This document shows positions 57,401-64,000 of a stretch of 64,000 bases of DNA, piece after piece; position 1 is the stretch's first letter; each line of letters opens with the position of its first letter. Both the position numbers and the translations under genes were made by a program. The notes under the pieces are model-generated. The model worked only from the letters and a program-made list of their open reading frames with translations. It did no database searches and was not told where the DNA came from. Source of the DNA: Patiria miniata (taxonomy: Eukaryota > Echinodermata > Asteroidea > Valvatida > Asterinidae); contig NW_024037069.1 in assembly GCF_015706575.1 (NCBI RefSeq), forward strand, positions 35,981,315-36,045,314, given 5' to 3'.

Positions 57401-60400
57401 TGTGTATTTGCTAATAACTGTCCCATTTCACGTTCTGATTTAGACATATATGACACAACATAAGCTGCACATGCATATGCATCGGTGATATACTGGATAT
57501 CCATGTTAGCATTCCAACATCTTATCAAATCAGGATTGTACAGATTGACCCATACATCTTGTGGTTCTCTTTTTATGACAATAGTAGGTTTGTGACTCAA
57601 TGTATTGTTAGCCTTTTCAAAATCATCCTGTATAATATTCATTCTTTCAAATAACTGTATAGTTGATAAATTCTGGTTTTCCTCATTCTGTATTGCATCC
57701 CAAACTGACTTCAATAATTCCTTGGCATCACTATGCTTCTTGCTATCACATTGCTGATTTCTGTGATTATCATCACCGTCATCACTATCACCATCGCCAC
57801 CCTCATCATTATCATCTTCACCATCAGAATGATTATCATCAGTACGAATATCATCATGGTCATCATCAATATCCATTAGGTCTGGCTCAGTAATGAAGGT
57901 TCTACTGGATGGTGGTCTTGGAAAATTAAATCTACACTCAGTTCCTTTCTTTTTACATGACTTAGAATGCTTCTTGCTATGTAGCTGCACGTGACTCACT
58001 ATGTCATTCAGCTCTGAATCCTCGTCCTTGGATGGCAATTTGCAACTGATATAAGAATCAATGAATTTAATAACATCTTCATCATTATCATATCCCAATT
58101 TTGGAGCATTCTCAATCCAAAATAGACAGTGGGTATGTGGACTTCCTCTTTGCTGAAATTCAACTCTATAAAAATAATCCTTCACTTTGCCAATAGGTTG
58201 AGCTCTGGACATAATAACATCTTTCAAGAATGAATGGAATCTCTTGTCAAACATTCTAGCTGCAGTAACAGGATTACTTCGCAATATTTTACATTTCTCA
58301 TTCCAATCCAAATCATCAACATCTCTAGGATCACCTTGTTGTCTCAATATCGTGTTAATGATTTCAGGCCATCTCATATCAGCTGCTGAAAATGAGCAAA
58401 ACCATGTTGGAATTCCAAGTTGTCTAATCATAGCCATGACGTCTTTCTGAGCTGCTTGCCAGTATGGGGGTGTACCTCTGATTGGTTTTAGAAACCTATA
58501 CCCACTATCAGACTGTAAAATATCTCTCAATTGATCTCTATCGTTAATCATACTAGCATTTACATTTTCAGCATTATGTACACTGCCTGAACTTTGACGC
58601 ATTGCAATTGATACTTTTGACATTACTTGCTGTATTTCTGACAAGTATTGAGCATAGAAGATATACTGAGTACACTTTGCAAATCTATTATTTGCATTCA
58701 TCAACCTGTTATGAAAATATCTACAGAGACTTAACTTCACATCACGATCATCACTGAAAATAGGGCCGCCTGTTGGAAATAACGCTGGAAAACATTTGGC
58801 CTCATTACCTTCTTCCATTAATACTCTGACTGGGCTATTTCCTTCACAAGGTGCAACACACATGACATCATCAAAATATTGATCCAAAGCATCTTGAGCA
58901 ATGTTCACTGGCTGCAAACATGTATCGTAAGTAATACCTGTCAGACGTTCTTCATCTGTGTCTACATCTGTGTCTTCATCACTCTCACTTGAATTATCAG
59001 ATTGTTGCTCTTCTTGGTTTTCATTTTCATCTTCCAAGGGATTGTCCCACTCACAGTTTATCTCAATTTCCTTATACCAGACATTATGCTCCTTAAGATA
59101 CTGTAGTGCACGTTCAACATGTTCTCTACTTACAAATTGGTACTGGTAATATCCTTTGAATGACAATTTCCTCTTCAACTTCACCCTGATTAACTCATTA
59201 TTATTAGAACATCTAGGCAATGCTGTTACGGTTTCCGAAATATTTGAAGGTACACAAACAACTGGGCCATGCACTGCATTCTGTCCACCTCTGGGTAAAG
59301 CCATCATCTTCATAAATGCCACATTGATTGCAATCAGATGCTCCTCCAATATATTTAAACAACTCAATTCCTCTGGGATATCTTCCAATGCCAAATTGTT
59401 TGCACAAGCTTCTGCTGGGATCCTGTTCTGAAGCAATTTCCTGTGACATGTATAACAAATCCACAAACATGATCTACTTGATTCTGCCACACGACACTTA
59501 TCACCACAATTTTCATTGTTGGCACACTTATGCAGATATTTATGAGATATGCAATCGTCACTTCTGTATTTATTTTGATTACACTTTACAACCTGCTTTC
59601 GAAAAAGAAGTTTATGACAAACTGCACAAATATATTCAGGTCCTGATGACACATCTTGCCTCCAATTTCTCATTACATTGCTCATAATACGTTGACTTGC
59701 TCTCTTTCTTTTTTGTCGTTCAGCATTCCTTCGCTTCATATTCTCACGATAACACTGATCCCTGTGGTATTTTGCTTTCTGAAAATTTATCAATTTCATC
59801 CTATATAATTTGTTCAAAGAATACTTTTTTTTAAGCGATTTAATAAGAGCATTTTTGTATGATAAATCACTATGGTACTTCTTTTTCATAGATTTAATAA
59901 GAGCATTTCTATATGATAAATCACCATGATACTTCTTTTTCATAGATTTAATGAGAGCATTTCTATATGATAAATCACTACAGTACTTCTTTTTCATAGA
60001 TTTAATAAGAGCATTTCTATATGATGAATCACTATGGTACTTGTTTTTCATAGATTTAATATGAGCATGTTTATATGAAAAATCACTATTGTATTTTCTG
60101 TTACTGTTTTTTTGGGCACTTTTCTTCTTCCTTTGCCTATAATCAGCATTCTCATGGTATATTTTCCTCATGACCCCAGTGATATTTGCTGCATTTTCTT
60201 TGTATCTCTTTTTGCCATACTCAATAGCACCTTGTCTGTATTGCACACAACTATGATATTTTTCTTTCTTTGCACCTTTCTTCTTCTCTCTGACATTTAC
60301 ACCATCGTTTTTATTTTGTTTATCTTTCTTTCTCTGATATCTTTCCCTTTGCTTGTCTCGATTAGTTTTTTGCCTCTTCTTTATATTAACACGTTTGCGT

Positions 60401-62997
60401 CTCTTTGATCTTTTTAACACTCGTGTTTTTGATGTATTGTCATCATGCTCCTGAATGTTGTCTAGTGCCTTTCTTCTGAACTCATGTACACTTGTCACTA
60501 AATCATAATGTACCTGATTCTTGTGGTGCAAATAAATTCCTGACATCTCTGAACTATCACTTCTACTGTCTGTGCATGTAGATCTATTGGAAAATAAATA
60601 CCACTTATTGGCATCATCATACGTGTAAATACCGACATCCAACATGTGTGCTGTTACAATGATTTCTACCTCGGTAGCCCATGTTCCATTGTTATACAGT
60701 CTTGCATTTGTGACATACTCTTCCACCGTCCTGTAACCTTCACGTAAATAGCACCTAAACTGAGCAGCATTTTCCAACAAGTGATGAACAATTGCCATTC
60801 TGAGTTGCATGTGATTATTTTCAGTTCCTGAAATAGCATATGAAATAGCTCTGTAGAAACAGTTACCGTCACCTTGAATTTTCTTTATAGAATCAGGTTT
60901 ACTCAACTTTTCACATTTCACGGGAATTTCATGAGCATCTAGACAAATGTTGGTCACACCACTTTTCTCACACAATGCAATCTTTTGGTCATAATCCAAA
61001 GGAACAAACTTTAAATTCACAGGTTGATTAGCTTGTATGATTTCTACATCGTGTTCAATGTCTTTGTTTATCTGTCCAATACTACTTGAGCTACCACTGA
61101 GAGCCTCATCACAACCACAGATACTCAGATCATCATCTACCCAGACAGTAACACCTGTAATTTCAAACTGTTCATGGTCAATGACATTCATAGATTTTCC
61201 AAGTTCAGTACAATACTTGTACACACCTTGCCATGACGACACACATTTGACCAAACTTCTTCCTTCACTGTCCTGATGTCCGTGCTGATTTCTGGAATGT
61301 GAATCAAAAATATAATACTTTCCTTCTTGAGCAATTACTGAAAATGTGTTCCCTTTGAAGCAAATAAAACATGCACAATATTTCTGCACTGTCTGTTCCA
61401 CTGCAGAACTCAATGGAATCATGTTGAATTCAATCAGACGTGTTTCTTCTCCAAAGCTACCAGAAACAGATTCATCAATCTTCATGTGGAAATGTTTACC
61501 GAATGCATCAATTTCATCAGGCAACTCGCTGATTAACAAATATTCATCCATCATTGTAGAGCTACGAGACAAATATCTGTACAATTCATTGCCACTATTC
61601 AACACAAAATCCATGTCTTTGCAACACCACATGTTCAACGGCTTAATTTTGCTAAAGAGGATTCCGCACAAGCTCATACAAACACATTGTCGACCAGCTA
61701 CGTCTCCAAATCTAAGATCACCTTGATGAAAACTACCTTGAATACATCTGATTTCTTTAGTCTCATTAATCTGTTGATTGTCTTTACAAGAGCAACTGTG
61801 TTTACTACTACATGTACATACATGTATTTCAACTCCGAGTTTTTTCTTGTCACAATCTTGTGCTAAATCTTCCATGTTGTCTCCAGCTTTTCTTTTGGAC
61901 TTAATTTTCTCAACACTGTTCCTTTCATTCTGTATGAACACTCGCTCTTTCTTTCTACTTTTGCCATTAACATCTGTACTTTTCCTTGCAGACTGACCTC
62001 TTGTCCTCTGTACATTGTCTTGATTTTCCTCATTCTTATCCTTTCCACTACTACAACTAATCTTAGCATTAGTACTTTTCTTGCTGCGTAAAAAATAACC
62101 TCCAGTCTGCTGAACAATGCAATATCTTTCACCTGTATTTAAACATGCATGTTTGCAGTCCATGTTATCTACATGCTCAATTTTGTCATTGCCTGCCTGT
62201 TCCTCACCTTCATTTCCATGTACAGTTGATACTTCAATGTGTTCTGGCGTGCTAGAAACACATTCAGTGCATGACTCAACAGCTGCTTCCTCCGTGTACA
62301 CTTCAGATGATGGCATCTCAAATTTGTTCTCATCTGTCGGAATGCCAAGATCATACAACAAAGAGTCATTGTAGGTACACCTCCCACATTTTAGACACAG
62401 CCATGCTACGGATTTGCTTGCAAGCACAGACTGAATGTTTGCAAATCCCATACAATTGACATGATAGTAGATTTTACAAGTATCACACTTCACAACTTGA
62501 TCGTGTTCACTATCCACTTGATCACACAACCAACATTGCTTGACTTGTACTTCGTTTATAGAACGATTCACATCCGTAACTGCTGACTTCTCAACACTAC
62601 ATCTCTTGTGAAGTTTCCTTCCTATATTCTCATTTAGTCCATCTGAACATTTACTTCTCTTCAACAAGACCTGTTCATTCTTATGTTTGATCGACTTCCC
62701 TTTTTGGCTCTGCTCTTTATTTTTCATTTTCTTGATAACATAAGACAGACTTCTTTTTGTGTGACTCTGCATACTCTTTTGTGTTTTCTCATGGTTCCTC
62801 CTCTCTTCCTTACTCATACGCTGTTCAATGACCTTGCCATTCCTCAACCTATGCAATGCTTGTCTTCGTTCACAACTTCTGATTTTCTTTCTGTTCGGTT
62901 TTGACACCTTCTTTGTCTCTTTGATATACTCTACAACACAATCCAATACCTGATGTCTACTGCAGCATGTTTGCCCACTGGCCTTCAACCTTCGCAC
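54418..62997 (-). CDS. Helentron (Helitron2) replication protein: PHD, two cysteine-protease-like domains, Rep, helicase, endonuclease
   Basis: An unbroken frame of 2,859 aa. Order with approximate residues: PHD finger 150-208 (CWLCDQ...CDTCKIYYHVNCMGF); papain-like/C76-type protease candidate 420-590 (GRQCVCMSLCGILF, IFDSHSRNQHG); OTU protease 705-835 (GDGNCFYRAISYA, NQVHYDLV); 18-aa lysine-rich repeats 965-1060; cysteine-rich segment 1115-1240 (CAVCHKLLF); Helitron-like N region and Rep from 1400, with HUH motif GSPHTHCLFW near 1622 and the tyrosine segment AYACAAYVVSYMSK near 1842; an acidic stretch between them; PIF1 helicase 2180-2610 (GGAGTGKSH, IIDEISMVD, GDFYQLPP, HKVQGMTTDRA, YVALSR); AP-endonuclease-like domain 2650-2859 (TETWID, VMGDFNED, LIDHVYI, YYSYHEAV). 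Rolling-circle transposition is the family role; the C-terminal endonuclease marks the Helentron class. All key residues I can check are present. The same frame continues upstream behind one TAG. Confidence 0.92.
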   Translation of the reverse strand: MRRLKASGQTCCSRHQVLDCVVEYIKETKKVSKPNRKKIRSCERRQALHRLRNGKVIEQRMSKEERRNHEKTQKSMQSHTKRSLSYVIKKMKNKEQSQKGKSIKHKNEQVLLKRSKCSDGLNENIGRKLHKRCSVEKSAVTDVNRSINEVQVKQCWLCDQVDSEHDQVVKCDTCKIYYHVNCMGFANIQSVLASKSVAWLCLKCGRCTYNDSLLYDLGIPTDENKFEMPSSEVYTEEAAVESCTECVSSTPEHIEVSTVHGNEGEEQAGNDKIEHVDNMDCKHACLNTGERYCIVQQTGGYFLRSKKSTNAKISCSSGKDKNEENQDNVQRTRGQSARKSTDVNGKSRKKERVFIQNERNSVEKIKSKRKAGDNMEDLAQDCDKKKLGVEIHVCTCSSKHSCSCKDNQQINETKEIRCIQGSFHQGDLRFGDVAGRQCVCMSLCGILFSKIKPLNMWCCKDMDFVLNSGNELYRYLSRSSTMMDEYLLISELPDEIDAFGKHFHMKIDESVSGSFGEETRLIEFNMIPLSSAVEQTVQKYCACFICFKGNTFSVIAQEGKYYIFDSHSRNQHGHQDSEGRSLVKCVSSWQGVYKYCTELGKSMNVIDHEQFEITGVTVWVDDDLSICGCDEALSGSSSSIGQINKDIEHDVEIIQANQPVNLKFVPLDYDQKIALCEKSGVTNICLDAHEIPVKCEKLSKPDSIKKIQGDGNCFYRAISYAISGTENNHMQLRMAIVHHLLENAAQFRCYLREGYRTVEEYVTNARLYNNGTWATEVEIIVTAHMLDVGIYTYDDANKWYLFSNRSTCTDSRSDSSEMSGIYLHHKNQVHYDLVTSVHEFRRKALDNIQEHDDNTSKTRVLKRSKRRKRVNIKKRQKTNRDKQRERYQRKKDKQNKNDGVNVREKKKGAKKEKYHSCVQYRQGAIEYGKKRYKENAANITGVMRKIYHENADYRQRKKKSAQKNSNRKYNSDFSYKHAHIKSMKNKYHSDSSYRNALIKSMKKKYCSDLSYRNALIKSMKKKYHGDLSYRNALIKSMKKKYHSDLSYKNALIKSLKKKYSLNKLYRMKLINFQKAKYHRDQCYRENMKRRNAERQKRKRASQRIMSNVMRNWRQDVSSGPEYICAVCHKLLFRKQVVKCNQNKYRSDDCISHKYLHKCANNENCGDKCRVAESSRSCLWICYTCHRKLLQNRIPAEACANNLALEDIPEELSCLNILEEHLIAINVAFMKMMALPRGGQNAVHGPVVCVPSNISETVTALPRCSNNNELIRVKLKRKLSFKGYYQYQFVSREHVERALQYLKEHNVWYKEIEINCEWDNPLEDENENQEEQQSDNSSESDEDTDVDTDEERLTGITYDTCLQPVNIAQDALDQYFDDVMCVAPCEGNSPVRVLMEEGNEAKCFPALFPTGGPIFSDDRDVKLSLCRYFHNRLMNANNRFAKCTQYIFYAQYLSEIQQVMSKVSIAMRQSSGSVHNAENVNASMINDRDQLRDILQSDSGYRFLKPIRGTPPYWQAAQKDVMAMIRQLGIPTWFCSFSAADMRWPEIINTILRQQGDPRDVDDLDWNEKCKILRSNPVTAARMFDKRFHSFLKDVIMSRAQPIGKVKDYFYRVEFQQRGSPHTHCLFWIENAPKLGYDNDEDVIKFIDSYISCKLPSKDEDSELNDIVSHVQLHSKKHSKSCKKKGTECRFNFPRPPSSRTFITEPDLMDIDDDHDDIRTDDNHSDGEDDNDEGGDGDSDDGDDNHRNQQCDSKKHSDAKELLKSVWDAIQNEENQNLSTIQLFERMNIIQDDFEKANNTLSHKPTIVIKREPQDVWVNLYNPDLIRCWNANMDIQYITDAYACAAYVVSYMSKSEREMGQLLANTQKEALKGNLDARQSMKEIGCVYLHNREVSAQEAVFRVCGLRLKEGSRKVEFIPVGENPVRMSLPLSVIQNRSEDDDSDIFMANRVDRYKARPDLDKFKDMCLATFCSEYRIIYNANINKKTKSPVYELKDGLGHVQRRSKTEPAVIRYPRFSENKYPEKYYHSILQLFLPYCVDAHLKPPQFETFEHFYKNGAVCLHDKLKSVWCIVESNRSIYEANVESLEAAEQYVKKFGLQEDAWALICPKSEQERLECEAEREAVIEEENEFNIPDLQADETAEKICNIEPHPAKISKQEALNLLRSLNEQQRQVFNKIRNWCLKKVNGKNPEPFHVFVTGGAGTGKSHLIKSVHYEATRLFARIVQNPENMSVLIVAPTGVAAFNVNGSTIHSALSIPVDARLPYQPLGEEKLNTLRNVLQDLQILIIDEISMVDHKILCYIHGRLRQMKQTRNHNPFSDVSILAVGDFYQLPPVKGKALYQRALPVDLWNDIFQKVELNEIMRQKGDVQFAKALNRLRVKSKKEKLSEEDVTLLKSCETGEDWNDALHIYPCNKQVNEYNTQTLFATCTDCILIVAKDLQNDASKGSQKGKVKVPKKSTYTSLPESLWMGVGARVMLTKNIDVSDGLVNGVFGTVREIIMLPDESWPKCIEVQFDNKGVGLKLKRKYKSSNKKDTVPIQKEEENVSKQCVRQQFPLKLAWACTVHKVQGMTTDRAVVSLEHTFSAGQAYVALSRVTSMRGLVIQGFDEKYIYCNKAVSESLKSMPEFTDAEESVREVKLNKTVIMMHNIQGLKEHQMDLKCNNEMMKSDFICLTETWIDNEEYSDIELTEFKCYHHIRSASYDNSSTVTQMLKQQCHGGVAVFGRRNRTFSRLTLPVQNLEHIAFQIIGQTSYCVAVIYRPASYSMDEFLGYLKILLSELHEVSNRCIVMGDFNEDILKRRSQIEKLMQDYGYRQCVHDETTELGTLIDHVYIRNMDMVDAAVIPTYYSYHEAVSIRI

Positions 62998-63006
62998 TGC
63001 TTTCTG

Positions 63007-63294
63007 CTATTTCAATCTCTTTGTGGTCATTTTGTTGATTCTCCACTTCTTCCATCGATTCACATGTCTTTCAACATCTGCCACAGGAACAAACATGTAC
63101 ACAGGTTCTGATTCACACACATGTTCAGCATTAGACTCAAGCATGCCTGTACGTTCTTGTATGAACTCAATGATACACAATGGGATTGCATTTTGTCCAC
63201 ACTTTGATTCTTGTTGGAAATTTGGTTTCCACACATCCCCTGATATAAATCTTGAGTTTACCTTGAAAACATTAACTGACTTCAACTTTGTCAT
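63007..63294 (-). CDS. N-terminal 95 aa of the Helentron protein, cut off by one in-frame TAG
   Basis: This frame (MTKLKSVNVFKVNSRFISG ... VPVADVERHVNRWKKWRINK ... TTKRLK) ends at a TAG at 63007-63009 and is in the same frame as the main protein, which resumes QKAVRRLKASGQ. The basic, helical segment leads straight into the start of the main frame, so a single substitution most likely split one protein. Translation could also restart at the Met at 62997, since all enzymatic domains lie after it. The ATG at 63294 follows the tandem-repeat region, which would be the 5' end of the element. Confidence 0.7.
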   Translation of the reverse strand: MTKLKSVNVFKVNSRFISGDVWKPNFQQESKCGQNAIPLCIIEFIQERTGMLESNAEHVCESEPVYMFVPVADVERHVNRWKKWRINKMTTKRLK

Positions 63295-63342
63295 GTTTGG
63301 CTACAAATTGACAATCAACTTCAGTTTTGTAATCTTTAGCTC

Positions 63343-63475
63343 AGAATTGACAATCAGCTTCAGCAAGTAATCGTTGCCTTTGAATTGGCAATCAACTTCA
63401 GCAAGTAATCTTTGCCTTTGAATTGGCAATCAACTTCAGCAAGTAATCTTTGCCTTTGAATTGGCAATCAACTTC
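63343..63475. repeat. 38-bp tandem repeat, about 3.5 units
   Basis: Units of CAATCAACTTCAGCAAGTAA plus TCTTTGCCTTTGAATTGG recur at 63343, 63389 and 63427, with a slightly spaced first copy and a partial last. It lies directly upstream of the Helentron start codon. Confidence 0.8.
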
Positions 63476-63520
63476 AGCTTTGTAAACTTTATAACAAAAT
63501 AGCTTTAACACAGAACACGT

Positions 63521-63620
63521 TTAGCTCACAAAAACAAGTTCAGCTCATATATAACAACTTCAGCTCACATATAACAACTTCAGCTCACATATAACAACTT
63601 CAGCTCACATGTAACAACTT
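63521..63620. repeat. 20-bp tandem repeat, four units plus a degenerate fifth
   Basis: CAGCTCACATATAACAACTT occurs exactly in register at 63541, 63561, 63581 and 63601, with one-base variants. A weaker copy precedes it at 63521. It probably marks the 5' subterminal region of the Helentron. Confidence 0.9.
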
Positions 63621-63713
63621 TTATTCATATGATATTTAGGAGATGAAATGTTGGAGTGAATGTGGAATGAACTGAACACACTAAGGAATGAAATGAGATG
63701 ACAGGGCAGGGTT

Positions 63714-63799
63714 AATGGGACAGACACACTGGACGAACTGCACAAAAACAGACCAGAAGGAACTTGATGTCTTGGATGGCGTCACGACACTCTTCATTT
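63714..63799 (-). CDS. Candidate terminal exon of a gene lying to the right (weak)
   Basis: After a strong acceptor (TTTTATTTTGTTTTCAG) the minus strand reads NEECRDAIQDIKFLLVCFC and then AVRPVCLSH before a TAA. The stretch is short and has no recognised domain. It may be the last exon of a host gene or part of a Helentron-related transcript. Confidence 0.25.
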
Positions 63800-64000
63800 C
63801 TGAAAACAAAATAAAAAGAAAAAAATACATTTGTAAATGAAGTATGAATACAGTTAGGGTGACAACTAGTGTGTAACAATCGCAATACAATTCTTCACAA
63901 AATTGCCTTTTGTCTTGCACAACATGCAGATTTGTGTAATACTCAAGATTTTAAAAGACACATGATCAACTAGAATCAAAAGACATTTGCCTTTTTCAAG

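Larger units (their letters stand above)
54418..63620 (-). mobile_element. Helentron, nearly complete (outer ends not located)
   Basis: It comprises the long reading frame, the short upstream frame and two tandem-repeat blocks at its 5' side. Helentrons commonly carry tandem repeats next to a terminus. I could not fix the ends: no certain terminal hairpin or target site was recognised between 53880 and 54418 or beyond 63620. Low decay suggests recent insertion. Confidence 0.75.

Noticed and set aside
57663-57893. Histidine-rich plus-strand frame
   Set aside because: It is the antisense of the acidic Asp-rich stretch in the Helentron protein.

Overview
The window looks like marine invertebrate DNA, most likely from a deuterostome (echinoderm, hemichordate or lancelet). 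This is inferred from a DEATH-NACHT-LRR immune receptor, tandem C-type lectins, an intron-bearing KDZ transposase gene, a Helentron, frequent ACATGTACATG runs and very dense short inverted-repeat elements. No species can be named from the sequence alone. I found no tRNA, rRNA or prokaryotic gene, and no capsid- or envelope-bearing element.

Layout. (1) 1-5485, minus strand: at least seven exons of a KDZ transposase gene with a CxC2-like cysteine cluster. All splice phases agree, and the gene runs off the left edge. Its introns hold a MITE and a 145-bp tandem array. Upstream of it lies a TTAA-type element carrying an 84-bp copy of the gene's second coding exon. (2) 6.9-8.6 kb: three different inverted-repeat elements. 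(3) About 9.0-24.1 kb, plus strand: an NLR gene with a probable untranslated first exon ending at 9544, a start exon at 16051, a DEATH exon, an 11-codon exon, and one large NACHT-LRR exon with two apparent 1-nt frameshifts. Intron 1 is full of repeats. (4) 28.4-29.0 kb: an array of a 27-nt motif with variable spacers. (5) 30.1-34.6 kb: three tandem C-type lectin genes (intact, pseudogene, intact), duplicated with their flanks. (6) 37.1-48.8 kb: two more copies, without DEATH or NACHT, of the NLR gene's 5' region. They are broken up by a 1.86-kb inverted-repeat insertion, an inverted lectin 3' fragment, and a LINE that itself contains a 1,021-bp MULE-like element with perfect 9-bp target duplications. 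(7) 51.3-53.9 kb, minus strand: a candidate small gene with two tandem 58-nt exons that look mutually exclusive, with a LINE relic in its intron. (8) 54.4-63.6 kb, minus strand: a nearly complete Helentron encoding a protein of about 2,950 aa with PHD, two cysteine-protease-like domains, HUH Rep, PIF1 helicase and endonuclease. One in-frame TAG cuts off its first 95 residues.

How it fits together: this appears to be an immune-gene neighbourhood that changes by local duplication (NLR 5' ends, lectin units) while several classes of DNA transposon and LINEs insert into and shuffle it. All assignments rest on motif recognition and splice-phase logic; no database search or alignment was run.
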